A DNA stretch of 64,000 nt from CAYOEV01 sp964403075 (GCA_964403075.1 CAYOEV010000006.1:53571-117570), one strand, 5' to 3'. Shown: positions 34,684-43,581, counted from the stretch's first letter. Numbers and translations: made by a program. The notes: generated by a model from the letters alone, not told the origin.

Positions 34684-35285
34684 TTGCTGATTAAACGGTT
34701 AATCTTTTTTAAATTATCCTTGACCTTTTGTCCATATTTTTTCTTCGCATAATGTGTGAAAAAGCAATGTCCAGTCAAAAATTTTGAATTCATCATCATC
34801 CACTCATCCTGGGTGATTTTTTTATCCTGGATGTTTTCAATTTCACTGTGGAGCTTCTTAGCCTTGTGAAAATAATTCTCATCAGCAAGGTGTATCAAAT
34901 CTGCATCACAAAGGATTTGCTCCAAATGGTTACTGGGAGATTGTGGCATTTTAGTGGCCATGATACATCCGGCCACCATGTCCTGATCCTCGACCGTGAT
35001 ATCAAAAGACTGCATGAACTCCCGCGCGTATTTCACGCTTTTTGATTCGTGGTCCTCGCACCCTTGCACATAGCCCAAGTCATGGAACCAGGCAGCCAAT
35101 TCAACAATAAACTTGTCATGTAAATCGACTTGCTGTTCCCGACAGATTTCCCTCACGGCCTCGACTACTGAAAGCGTGTGATCAATCGAATGGTAAGTTA
35201 ATTTTTGAGATAGGCTGCAAGACTGCAACAACTCCTCCGCTTGTGTGGCCGCCTCTGATAAGATATGTGCCTCTAGCTTTTGCAT
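34680..35285 (-). CDS. HD-domain phosphohydrolase, partner of PycTM protein
   Basis: 201 residues with an intact HD metal site: H32/H36 (YHSIDHTLSV), H68-D69 (AAWFHDLGY) and D127/D129 (LCDADLIH). HD enzymes cleave phosphate esters, including cyclic nucleotides. It is translationally coupled by ATGA to the PycTM gene that follows. In related bacteria the two domains often form a single HD-PycTM chain, so the pair here looks like a split version. I infer that it may degrade the signal sensed by PycTM; this is untested. Confidence 0.88.
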   Translation of the reverse strand: MQKLEAHILSEAATQAEELLQSCSLSQKLTYHSIDHTLSVVEAVREICREQQVDLHDKFIVELAAWFHDLGYVQGCEDHESKSVKYAREFMQSFDITVEDQDMVAGCIMATKMPQSPSNHLEQILCDADLIHLADENYFHKAKKLHSEIENIQDKKITQDEWMMMNSKFLTGHCFFTHYAKKKYGQKVKDNLKKINRLISK

Positions 35286-35343
35286 TTATCGAACTAATTT
35301 AGAATAAAAAATCGGCCGTAGCATTGTTCAAAACATTTCCTGC

Positions 35344-36252
35344 ATGTCCATTCAGCTAAATCTAATACCTCTGGTCATCCCATTCCTTATCTGTCAGTTG
35401 CCTTTCGTTTCCTGTGGCCCCGTTAATCGGCGCGTTTCTGATACATTATTTACAATCACAGAACATGCCACTTATACCTACAATCTCCTGAAAGCAGATG
35501 AAAAGTATTTCCTGCCTTATGTTTTGGCAGAAGTGTCGGGTCTGACACATTCAGGCCAGAATGAACTACTTTGTATTGACGATGAATCAGGACGCGTGTA
35601 TTTCTACACCTTGGTAGAAAAGAAACTCGTGAAAGGCATTCAATTTCATGCGCCCAGGGATTTTGAAGGGATCGCAAAGGTGGAGGGAAGCATCTATGTG
35701 CTGGAGAGCGACGGAGATCTGCATCATTTCCCATTAGATTCCGATGCCCCTGTAAAAAGCGAAAAAATAGAAACGCCTCTCTCAGGCCAACATGATACAG
35801 AAGGGTTGGCTTACGATTCCCTCAACGGACGACTACTTATTGCATCCAAAGCAAAAGGCAATCGCGAGCTACCGGGCCAATCCATCTGGTCCTACGACCT
35901 TGGGGAGCGATCTCTTTCCAAAACCCCATGGACCATTCTGAACGAAAAGACATTGGAAAAATTTTTCGAATCAAATCGCAAGTTCGATTACAATCCCAAA
36001 CGTATTAATTTCAAGCCATCAGGTGTGGCTGTCCATCCGCTCTCAGGTCACGTTTTCGTCATCGCCTCCATTGGAAATCTCATGCTCGAACTCGGTGAGC
36101 AGGCACAAATACTGGCCTCTTATCGGATTCCCGCCGGTCAGTTGGGGCAGCCCGAAGGCATCACTTTTGCCCCCAATGGAGACTTGTTCTTAAGTAGTGA
36201 AGGAGAGGGAGACCGAGGTTATGTTGTTCGTTTTAATATGAACAAAGAATGA
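35344..36252 (+). CDS. SdiA-regulated-like (YjiK) beta-propeller lipoprotein
   Basis: 302 residues. The N terminus is a lipoprotein signal (hydrophobic stretch followed by PFVSC, a lipobox-like site). Repeating beta-propeller blades follow, for example LAEVSGLTHSGQNELLCIDD, HDTEGLAYDSLNGRLLIASK and QPEGITFAPNGDLFLSSEGE. This is the SdiA-regulated (YjiK) family, thought to be calcium-binding or sugar-lactone-like, with no firm function. Its stop overlaps the ATG of the large phosphoesterase/barrel gene (ATGA), so the two envelope proteins are coupled. Confidence 0.85.
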   Translation: MSIQLNLIPLVIPFLICQLPFVSCGPVNRRVSDTLFTITEHATYTYNLLKADEKYFLPYVLAEVSGLTHSGQNELLCIDDESGRVYFYTLVEKKLVKGIQFHAPRDFEGIAKVEGSIYVLESDGDLHHFPLDSDAPVKSEKIETPLSGQHDTEGLAYDSLNGRLLIASKAKGNRELPGQSIWSYDLGERSLSKTPWTILNEKTLEKFFESNRKFDYNPKRINFKPSGVAVHPLSGHVFVIASIGNLMLELGEQAQILASYRIPAGQLGQPEGITFAPNGDLFLSSEGEGDRGYVVRFNMNKE

Positions 36253-39200
36253 GACCATTACTCACCGCATTGCTTTGTCTTTGGGTTTTGACGTCAACAG
36301 CCCAGCGCTTCTTTTTGATGGGTGATGCTGGAGAACCCAAATTTCCGGAAGATGCAAATTTTGAGCAACTCAAGAAAGCCATGGCCACTGCCACCAAGGA
36401 TGACTACCTCATTTTTTTAGGTGACAATCTTTACCCATTGGGCCTACCCGATGTGGGAGCCCCAAAACGGCAAGCCATGGAACGAAAGTTAAATGTGCAG
36501 TTGGAAGTGGTGAAAGAATTCCCGGGACGGGCATTCATGGTCCCCGGCAACCACGATTGGGCCAAAGGCAGAGATTATGGCTGGCAACAGCTGTTGAATG
36601 CAGAGAGGTATGTGAAAAAATACCTCGATGGACAGGCCTTGTATGTACCAGGTGGCGGCTGTCCGGGGCCACTTGAAATTAACGTTTCACCAACTGTCGT
36701 TTTAATTTTTCTGGACACGCAGTATTTCCTTCATCCCTGGCGTAAACCTGATGAGGGTGATGGTTGCGAACAGGCAGGAACGTTGGATGCATTAATTGCT
36801 TTGCACCAAACCATCCAGCGCCACAAAAACAAACACATCGTAGTCATCGGACACCATCCCATGTATACTTACGGAGAGCACAATGGCAACTTTCCCCTGA
36901 AAGACCACCTGTTCCCGTTGAGACAAATCAACGACAAACTCTGGATTCCACTTCCAGTAATCGGGAGCCTGCAGCCATTCTACCGAAAGGTGTTTGGTGA
37001 CATCCAGGACAATACGCACCCTAAGTATCGAGCCATTAGAAAAGGCCTCCTTGAAGCCTTTGATGAGGCTGAACATGTGATCTATGCCTGCGGACATGAA
37101 CACGCCCTACAACTGATACAGCGCGAGGGCCACCATTTCATTGTAAGTGGTTCTGGTTCTAAATCTACACACGTCCGGCAAGGGCCGGGAACTTTGTTTT
37201 GCACGCCAGAGAAAGGTTTTGCCGAGCTTAACATTGAAGGGGAAACCGCCAGGGTCCGGTTTTGGCGGGCCCATAAAAATGAACCCACCTTTGACACACC
37301 CATTTACTCAAAGGAAATTCAAACCGCTGCCGAACAAAATGAACGACCAGACAGCTATACGGGAACGGTGAAGGTGGCAGCGAGCACACAATATGGTGAT
37401 CCAAATAAAAAGCATCGGCTCTTGGGCCAGAATTATCGTGCCGTTTGGCAGACCCCGGTCGAGGTGCCCTTTTTCGACTTGGCCAATGAAAAGGGGGGGC
37501 TTGACGTGCTGAAGCAAGGCGGCGGCCAACAAACCAAATCGCTTAGACTGCAAAACGAGCGCAAACAGCAATATGTCCTGCGATCAGTGGAGAAATACCC
37601 GGGAAATGCCATCCCTCCTTCCCTTAGAAAAACATTGGCCGCTGATATTGTTCAGGATCAAATCTCTGCCTCGCATCCCTACGCAGCGATGGTAATTCCA
37701 TATCTGGCAGATCCTTTAGGTATTTACCATACCAACCCATCCTACGTGTATTTGCCAGACGACCCGCTCCTGGGTGATCTCAGACAAGAATTTGGGAATA
37801 CCCTCATGCTATTTGAGGAAAGACCAGACGAAGGGCATGCGCCACAGCCCTTTTTTGGAGCCGGGGACGATATCGACGGCACCGATACGGTGCTGGAAAA
37901 CCTAAATGAAGACAATGACGATCGGGTGGACCAGGATTTCGTGGTGCGCAATCGATTGTTCGATATGATCATTGGTGACTGGGATCGGCACGATGACCAA
38001 TGGAGATGGGCCCAATTTGACGATCGAGACGGCAAAGGAAAAAGCTACCGACTCATACCTCGCGACCGTGACCAGGCTTTCTTTGTAAATGAAGGTTGGC
38101 TGCCCGCCATTGCCAAAAGAAAATGGGCACTGCCCAAAATTGAAGGCTTTGACGAGACCATGGACTGGGCACCCGGCTTTAATCACAATGCCCGGTTTTT
38201 TGACCGCACGTTTATGAGCGAGCCCGACTGGTCCGATTGGCAAACGCAAATTGAGCTTATCCAAAGCCAGCTCACCGATTCGATAATCGATGCCGCCATT
38301 CGTCAATGGCCGGATACCATCTATGTTCAGGGCGGCAAGCGCATAGCTACAATACTCAAAGCAAGACGGGACGCACTGCCACAATACGCAAGGGAACACT
38401 ACGAATTTCTTTCTAAAGAGGTAGAAATCGTAGGTACGGCAAAGCATGAGCATTTTCTGATTGAAGCCTTGAATGACAGCACGCTTCGCGTAACAGTCCG
38501 TAAAATCAATGGCGACGGCGATTTGGAACAGGTCATCTACCAAAGAGTTTTTTATCAGTCAGAGACGAAGGAAATCAGGCTTTACGGTCGGGAAAATGAA
38601 GACCAGTTCGAGCTGAAAGGCACCCAACGACACCCCATCCGGGTACGCATCATTGGTGGTCGTGGCGATGACACCGTTATTGGCGACGCAGGCAGCTTTG
38701 CAAAAAATATTTACCTGTACGACAACAAAGATACCGAGGTAGCCATCGGTTTGAGGCTAAAAGACCGTACCCAAGAGGGCGCCACTGTGCATGACTACAA
38801 CCGCAAATCTTTCGAATACGATTTGCTACTGCCAATCATCAGTGCACAGATCAATCGCGACGACGGTCTATACCTGGGCGCCGGTTTCAATTATACCCGG
38901 CATGCCTGGAGAAAAACGCCTTATGCCTCCAGGCATTTTTTTGTTGCACACCGTTCACTGGCTACCAACTCGTACAACTTCAAATATGTGGGTTCATTCA
39001 GTCAGGTGTTTGGTAAGTGGGCCTTGGAGCCGGCAATTGAAGTCTTGCAACCCTTCTTTGTAAACAACTTTTTTGGCCTGGGCAACGAATCTCAGTTTGT
39101 CACAAACACAGCAGACCTCCCTGTTACCGTAGAGGATGCCATTGACTTTTACCGTTACCGACTACAAGTAGTGGATGTGGAATTGGGATTTAAGTATCCA

Positions 39201-39890
39201 CTGGGCTCACGTGCTGGCTTCACCATTGCCCCTACCTACCGGGAGGTAGCCGTAGAAAATTTAAACAGTACCTTTCTAACCGATTCACTATCCGGTGTGA
39301 ACTTGGATAAGGTAACCAGTCTGCACACCTATGCGGGCCTCCGAATCGGTCTTGATTTGGATACCCGTGACAACAAATTACTCCCTACACGTGGGATGAC
39401 CGCCACCATCGCGTTTACACAATATGCCGGACAGAACATTCGATCTGAAGATCTGGGTCAGCTACGGGCCAATTGGGCTTTTTACGTTTCCAGACGAATT
39501 CCTGCACGGCTCATTGTGGCCAACAGGGTGGGAATGATTCATAATACGTCTGATTTTGAATTTTTCAATGCGGCCACCCTTGGGGGCCGTAGCAACCTGC
39601 GCGGAACGAGACGTACCCGCTTTCATGGGCGCACCGCCTTTTATCACAACCTGGACCTGCGACTCAAGATCGCCTCCTTTCAAAGCTATGTTTTCCCCGG
39701 CCAAATCGGACTATTGGCCTTTCACGACGTAGGCCGGGTGTGGGTAGCAGACGAACAAAGTTCTTCGTGGCATCAGGGTTATGGGGCAGGTTTATGGGTG
39801 GCCCCCTTGAATCGGCTGCTTGTCAACTTCAGTTATGCGTGGGGAGAAGACGAACAACTACCTTCTGTTGGCCTCGGTTTTCAGTTTTAG
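36249..39890 (+). CDS. Three-module protein: metallophosphoesterase, kinase-like region, outer-membrane barrel
   Basis: 1213 residues with a signal peptide (LTALLCLWVLTSTAQ). Residues 20-330 are a calcineurin-like phosphoesterase with all metal motifs: MGDAGE, GDNLYP, GNHDW, GHHPM and GHEHAL. Residues of about 380-740 hold a region with IIGDWDRHDDQ (D577, D579, R580, H581) and IPRDRDQAFF (D606, D608). This resembles the catalytic and metal loops of HipA/FAM20/CotH-type atypical kinases. From about residue 855 a BamA/TamA-like barrel runs to the terminal Phe (GLGFQF), including GGRSNLRGTRRTRF, like the lid-loop motif. It probably sits in the outer membrane. The kinase-like call is inference; the two ends are clear. 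Confidence 0.85.
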   Translation: MRPLLTALLCLWVLTSTAQRFFLMGDAGEPKFPEDANFEQLKKAMATATKDDYLIFLGDNLYPLGLPDVGAPKRQAMERKLNVQLEVVKEFPGRAFMVPGNHDWAKGRDYGWQQLLNAERYVKKYLDGQALYVPGGGCPGPLEINVSPTVVLIFLDTQYFLHPWRKPDEGDGCEQAGTLDALIALHQTIQRHKNKHIVVIGHHPMYTYGEHNGNFPLKDHLFPLRQINDKLWIPLPVIGSLQPFYRKVFGDIQDNTHPKYRAIRKGLLEAFDEAEHVIYACGHEHALQLIQREGHHFIVSGSGSKSTHVRQGPGTLFCTPEKGFAELNIEGETARVRFWRAHKNEPTFDTPIYSKEIQTAAEQNERPDSYTGTVKVAASTQYGDPNKKHRLLGQNYRAVWQTPVEVPFFDLANEKGGLDVLKQGGGQQTKSLRLQNERKQQYVLRSVEKYPGNAIPPSLRKTLAADIVQDQISASHPYAAMVIPYLADPLGIYHTNPSYVYLPDDPLLGDLRQEFGNTLMLFEERPDEGHAPQPFFGAGDDIDGTDTVLENLNEDNDDRVDQDFVVRNRLFDMIIGDWDRHDDQWRWAQFDDRDGKGKSYRLIPRDRDQAFFVNEGWLPAIAKRKWALPKIEGFDETMDWAPGFNHNARFFDRTFMSEPDWSDWQTQIELIQSQLTDSIIDAAIRQWPDTIYVQGGKRIATILKARRDALPQYAREHYEFLSKEVEIVGTAKHEHFLIEALNDSTLRVTVRKINGDGDLEQVIYQRVFYQSETKEIRLYGRENEDQFELKGTQRHPIRVRIIGGRGDDTVIGDAGSFAKNIYLYDNKDTEVAIGLRLKDRTQEGATVHDYNRKSFEYDLLLPIISAQINRDDGLYLGAGFNYTRHAWRKTPYASRHFFVAHRSLATNSYNFKYVGSFSQVFGKWALEPAIEVLQPFFVNNFFGLGNESQFVTNTADLPVTVEDAIDFYRYRLQVVDVELGFKYPLGSRAGFTIAPTYREVAVENLNSTFLTDSLSGVNLDKVTSLHTYAGLRIGLDLDTRDNKLLPTRGMTATIAFTQYAGQNIRSEDLGQLRANWAFYVSRRIPARLIVANRVGMIHNTSDFEFFNAATLGGRSNLRGTRRTRFHGRTAFYHNLDLRLKIASFQSYVFPGQIGLLAFHDVGRVWVADEQSSSWHQGYGAGLWVAPLNRLLVNFSYAWGEDEQLPSVGLGFQF

Positions 39891-39908
39891 GTGGACACCA
39901 CTTTTCAA

Positions 39909-39925
39909 TTGCGCTAAAAGCGCAA
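39909..39925. terminator. Weak hairpin after the phosphoesterase/barrel gene
   Basis: TTGCGCT and AGCGCAA form a 7-bp stem with a three-A loop, 19 bases after the stop codon. There is no T-run on the plus strand, so its strength as a terminator is uncertain. The rest of the 226-base gap up to the kinase gene holds nothing else recognisable except the promoter box. Confidence 0.4.
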
Positions 39926-40104
39926 ATAAATAGACGCACCAACGAATCGTGCATGACCACCTCCCTTTATTTCGGAACCTTTGTTCACCCCTAGTATCCG
40001 TGTCTGCAATAAACGTACTACCGAGTAGCGTCTGCCGCCGATGAGGTGGTGACCCCTAGGCTGTTAATTTTGGTTAAATGCCATACGTCGGGCCTTTTCA
40101 CCCG

Positions 40105-40112
40105 TAAATTTG
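40105..40112 (+). promoter_or_regulatory. TAnnTTTG-type box before the histidine kinase gene
   Basis: TAAATTTG, an exact -7 match, ends 4 bases before the ATG at 40117. No matching -33 box is seen at the usual distance. Confidence 0.45.
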
Positions 40113-40116
40113 AATA

Positions 40117-41841
40117 ATGAATCTGTCAGCACTTCGTTGGATCATCGCCTTAATGGGTTTTGCCTTGATAGGCCTCATTACTTTCCAGCTGTACTGGATC
40201 AATACGGTGTTATCCGCCAATCAAGAACGCTTCAAAAAGGATGTGATCGAAGCAATGAACAATGTCGCAGTCAAACTGGAAAAGCAGGAAACCGTTGCCA
40301 CCTTTCGTAAAATCCGTGACCTTAACAGCGAAGTTCAACAGGCCGCACTAAGACCCAAGCGGTCGGCGCTGATCGCTCAGGGTTCCGGCACAAAGAGGTC
40401 CGAAAAGCCAGATAGCCTTTACCAAAATCGTTCGGCCAACGCCATCGAGGGGGCCAAGACCGAAGCAGCTCAACTGGCACGATATAATGAATTGGTGAAC
40501 CAGTTACCTCAACCACAAGTGTGGCTCGATACGGTTAAAGTGGGTAACAACATGCAAATCGTGTTGAACTACCGTTTCGAAGAATTTCAAATTCCCCGTA
40601 TCAATCAAAAGGTTTTTGAAGAACGTGTAATGGACTCCCAAGTTACCAACGAATTGGAGTCAAAACTGGAAGAAAAAGAGTCCGTTATAGCGCAATTAGA
40701 AAAACAACTAGACAGGGTATCGTCTAAATATGAGCAAACGACACGTGTATTGGAAGAGTTGTTGGTGCCAGGCCAATCATTGACCAACCGCGTGGATGTT
40801 GTACAACTGGACACCCTCATCCGAGAAGAACTGAACAACAAAGGCATACCGCTGGATTTTCACTTTGCAGTCATGACCGCCAGAAATAACCAGTTCATTT
40901 TAGCCAGCCAATCGGAACGCACAGGCATCCAGAATAGTGAGTTACGTGCCAGCCTCTTCCCAAACGATATACGTGGACCGCATGCCCAGTTGGTACTTGA
41001 CTTCCCCCACCGGTCCAAGTACCTCCTCGAAAAAATATGGCTTTCCCTGGTGAGTTCAGGCATACTCGTCATGATAATCATTTTCTGTTTCAGTTATTCT
41101 ATTCGCACCATCCTGCGGCAGAAAAAATTATCGATTATCAAAAATGATTTCATTAACAACATGACGCATGAGTTTAAGACCCCTATTGCCACCATTTCAT
41201 TGGCCTCAGAAGCATTGCAGGACAAAGAAGTGAACCAGTCGGAAAACTTCCGTCATCGTTATGTGCGCATGATTCAGGAGGAAAACCAGCGTCTCGGCAG
41301 CCAGGTAGAACGGGTACTTCAAATTGCTGCCCTGGATAGAAAAGACTTCAACCTGAAAAAAGAGTGGGTAGACATGCATGAACTGATTGGCCACTTGGTG
41401 GAAAACACAAAAATTCAGGCAGAGAAAAAAGGCGGCCGCCTGATCCCATCACTACAGGCCGAAAACAGTCAGCTATGCATAGATGCAACGCACATCACCA
41501 ATAGCGTTCTCAACCTACTGGACAATGCCATCAAGTATTCCACGGATGCCCCCAACATATCCATAGAAACCACGAACACCGACGACCATTTTATCATTGA
41601 TGTACTAGACCATGGCATGGGCATGTCTAAGGAAATACAAAAACATATTTTTGATAAGTTCTATCGGGTGCCCACTGGCAACCGGCACGACATCAAAGGT
41701 TTTGGACTAGGACTGTCGTACGTGAAGACAATGGTAGAAGCTCATGAAGGAGAAATCCATGTGGATAGCTCACCGGGTAAAGGCAGTCGGTTTACCATCA
41801 AATTACCAGTAAATGGAAAAGGCCAACATATTAATAGTTGA
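40117..41841 (+). CDS. Two-TM sensor histidine kinase
   Basis: 574 residues. TM1 is at about 8-28 and TM2 at about 308-328. They frame a roughly 280-residue extracytoplasmic sensor with a coiled-coil section around residues 180-215. The HisKA phospho-acceptor is H351 (NNMTHEFKTP). The ATPase domain has LLDNAIKYS (N box), DHGMGM (G1) and GFGLGLSY (G2). No HAMP or PAS domain is obvious. The response-regulator gene begins 28 bases before this stop, so the pair is translationally coupled. The signal sensed is unknown. Confidence 0.93.
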   Translation: MNLSALRWIIALMGFALIGLITFQLYWINTVLSANQERFKKDVIEAMNNVAVKLEKQETVATFRKIRDLNSEVQQAALRPKRSALIAQGSGTKRSEKPDSLYQNRSANAIEGAKTEAAQLARYNELVNQLPQPQVWLDTVKVGNNMQIVLNYRFEEFQIPRINQKVFEERVMDSQVTNELESKLEEKESVIAQLEKQLDRVSSKYEQTTRVLEELLVPGQSLTNRVDVVQLDTLIREELNNKGIPLDFHFAVMTARNNQFILASQSERTGIQNSELRASLFPNDIRGPHAQLVLDFPHRSKYLLEKIWLSLVSSGILVMIIIFCFSYSIRTILRQKKLSIIKNDFINNMTHEFKTPIATISLASEALQDKEVNQSENFRHRYVRMIQEENQRLGSQVERVLQIAALDRKDFNLKKEWVDMHELIGHLVENTKIQAEKKGGRLIPSLQAENSQLCIDATHITNSVLNLLDNAIKYSTDAPNISIETTNTDDHFIIDVLDHGMGMSKEIQKHIFDKFYRVPTGNRHDIKGFGLGLSYVKTMVEAHEGEIHVDSSPGKGSRFTIKLPVNGKGQHINS

Positions 41842-42508
41842 AGACGACCCTAATCTGGGTAATATTTTACGAGAATACCTATCGCTTAAAGGCTATGAGG
41901 CACACCTGGAGCAGGATGGTGAAGCAGGACTCCGGGCATTCGGGCAAATTGCATGCGACCTCCTGTTGCTCGACCTGATGATGCCCAAAAAGGACGGATT
42001 CACCGTGGCCGAAGAGATAAGGGCTAAAGGACATCAAGTACCCATTATTTTTCTTACGGCTAAATCCATGCAGGAAGATGTACTCAGAGGTTTCAAAATA
42101 GGCGGAGACGATTACATCACCAAGCCCTTCAGCATGGAGGAGTTACTCCTTCGCATCATGGCAGTATTGAAGCGGGTAAAACCCAAACACAATAGCGCAG
42201 ACTTCCCTACGGAATTAAATGTAGGGCAGATAAAATATTATTACCACCAGAACAAACTCATACGTCCCGGTGGAGAAATCAAGCTGACCACAAAAGAAAA
42301 TGAATTACTGCGTATATTTTTTGAGAACCTGAACCAGACCGTCAAGAGAACAGATGCCCTTTTGCGCGTGTGGAGAGATGACAGCTACTTCAATGCAAGA
42401 AGTATGGACGTTTACATCGCCAAACTCCGAAAATATTTGAAAGACGAACCGAATCTCCAGCTTGTGACCATTCATGGTGAAGGATTCAAACTGGTGAAAG
42501 TGGCGTAA
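41813..42508 (+). CDS. OmpR-family response regulator
   Basis: 231 residues: an N-terminal receiver with acidic pocket EDD (10-12), phospho-acceptor D54 (LLLLDLMMP) and K104 (DYITKPF). A C-terminal winged helix (about 135-230) ends VTIHGEGFKLV. It is the cognate DNA-binding regulator of the histidine kinase encoded by the overlapping upstream gene. Targets are unknown; the HisA-like gene 18 bases downstream has its own promoter box. Confidence 0.95.
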   Translation: MEKANILIVEDDPNLGNILREYLSLKGYEAHLEQDGEAGLRAFGQIACDLLLLDLMMPKKDGFTVAEEIRAKGHQVPIIFLTAKSMQEDVLRGFKIGGDDYITKPFSMEELLLRIMAVLKRVKPKHNSADFPTELNVGQIKYYYHQNKLIRPGGEIKLTTKENELLRIFFENLNQTVKRTDALLRVWRDDSYFNARSMDVYIAKLRKYLKDEPNLQLVTIHGEGFKLVKVA

Positions 42509-42513
42509 TGACA

Positions 42514-42521
42514 TATCTTTG
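42514..42521 (+). promoter_or_regulatory. TAnnTTTG-type box before the HisA-like gene
   Basis: TATCTTTG, exact -7 match, ends 5 bases before the ATG at 42527. An upstream ATG at 42522 is out of frame. The box suggests separate, nearly leaderless transcription from the two-component pair. Confidence 0.4.
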
Positions 42522-42526
42522 ATGGT

Positions 42527-43267
42527 ATGGAGTTACAGCCTTCCTTAAGTGTGATAAAAGGAAAGATCATTCGCCTGACCAAAGGTAATTACGAGGATGA
42601 AACCAACTACGACGTTAGCCCCGTAGACGTCACCAGACATTTTGAGGAACATGGCGTAGAAAAAGTACATCTGGTAGATTTGGAAGGCGCCAAAAGAGGT
42701 GCGGCCATTAATTTCGATACACTGGGCCTTATTAAAGGCTACACTTCACTTAAAGTAAATTTCGCTGGGGGTATTCATACAGACGGCGACTTGCTGAAGG
42801 CGTTTGAGTCTGGTGCGGATAGTGTCACCGCTGCCACAGTAGCCGTGTACCAACCCACACTTTTCAGTGCCTGGATCATGTCTTACGGACGCGAAAAAAT
42901 TCACCTGGGCGCAGACGCCCTAAATGACTTGATCCGGGTCGGAGGTTGGCAAAAAGGTACAGAAATCACAGTATTTAACCATGTCGAACGTTTCTACAAT
43001 CGCGGTTTAAAATATGTGAAAACGACTGATATCGCTAGAGACGGCTTGATGGAAGGCCCAGCTTTTAAACTTTATGAGGCACTCATCAAGCGTTTCCCAA
43101 ATCTTAAGGTATATGCCAGCGGTGGCATTCGCCATATGGATGACATTCGCCAATTGGAACAGCTGGGCGTTCATGGAGTGATATTTGGTAAAGCTTACTA
43201 TGAGGGGAAGATAACCCTGAAAGAAATCGAAACTTACCTGGCTTCTCAGCGTGGGATTGGATCCTAG
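42527..43267 (+). CDS. HisA-like TIM-barrel protein lacking the catalytic base
   Basis: 246 residues, clearly related to HisA (ProFAR isomerase) over the full barrel. The two phosphate-binding loops are kept (GGIHTDGDL and SGGIRHMDD with GVIFGKAYYEG). D130 (LGADAL) and D168 (TTDIARDG) match the second catalytic Asp and the conserved Thr-Asp. The first catalytic Asp of HisA, in PAIDLIDGK-type strands, is Ser8 here (PSLSVIKGK). No other his gene is near. I infer a stand-alone paralogue with changed or lost activity rather than the histidine-pathway enzyme, though a divergent HisA cannot be excluded. Confidence 0.8.
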   Translation: MELQPSLSVIKGKIIRLTKGNYEDETNYDVSPVDVTRHFEEHGVEKVHLVDLEGAKRGAAINFDTLGLIKGYTSLKVNFAGGIHTDGDLLKAFESGADSVTAATVAVYQPTLFSAWIMSYGREKIHLGADALNDLIRVGGWQKGTEITVFNHVERFYNRGLKYVKTTDIARDGLMEGPAFKLYEALIKRFPNLKVYASGGIRHMDDIRQLEQLGVHGVIFGKAYYEGKITLKEIETYLASQRGIGS

Positions 43268-43430
43268 GCTTTTTTGTCCATAACCGGAGTACTGCTATTC
43301 CCGCTTTTATTTAGCTATTTTTATCATCCTTCACCCTTGCGCATTGCGGCAAACAGACCACCGGCCTGATGTACACTTCACGTCTATGATTAAACTCGCA
43401 CATGAATGGGCGAAACACAAACTCACGTGA

Positions 43431-43458
43431 ATTATCGGTTCTAAGTCTACCCGATAAT
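43431..43458. repeat. Hairpin-forming inverted repeat downstream of tRNA-His
   Basis: ATTATCGG and CCGATAAT form a perfect 8-bp stem with a 12-base loop. It lies in the 239-base gap between the HisA-like gene and tRNA-His. No coding signal is seen in this gap; the role of the repeat is unknown. Confidence 0.4.
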
Positions 43459-43478
43459 GTTGAGAGGTACATGCCAAT

Positions 43479-43505
43479 AAAAACCCCGAGATATACTCGG
43501 GGTTT
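43479..43505 (-). terminator. Rho-independent terminator of tRNA-His
   Basis: AAACCCCGAG, loop ATATA, CTCGGGGTTT form a perfect 10-bp stem. On the minus strand it runs directly into TTTTTATT. It begins right after the 3' end of the tRNA. Confidence 0.88.
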
Positions 43506-43506
43506 G

Positions 43507-43581
43507 GGTGGAAGACCGGACTTGAACCGGCGGCCTCTGGTGCCACAAACCAGCGCTCTAACCAACTGAGCTACAACCACC
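43507..43581 (-). tRNA. tRNA-His (anticodon GTG)
   Basis: The cloverleaf reads GTGGTTG, TA, a D arm GCTC...GAGC, the anticodon arm CTGGT-TTGTGGC-ACCAG, and a T arm with loop TTCAAGT. The anticodon GTG specifies His, and G at -1 (43581) faces C73, the tRNA-His identity pair. Two U-U mismatches occur in the acceptor stem (positions 5-68 and 6-67). A complete CCA end is not encoded. The gene is followed immediately by a terminator. Confidence 0.93.

Noticed and set aside
43311..43580. 89-residue minus-strand frame starting MVVAQLVRALVCGTRG
   Set aside because: It reads through tRNA-His and its terminator; the opening is simply the translated tRNA.
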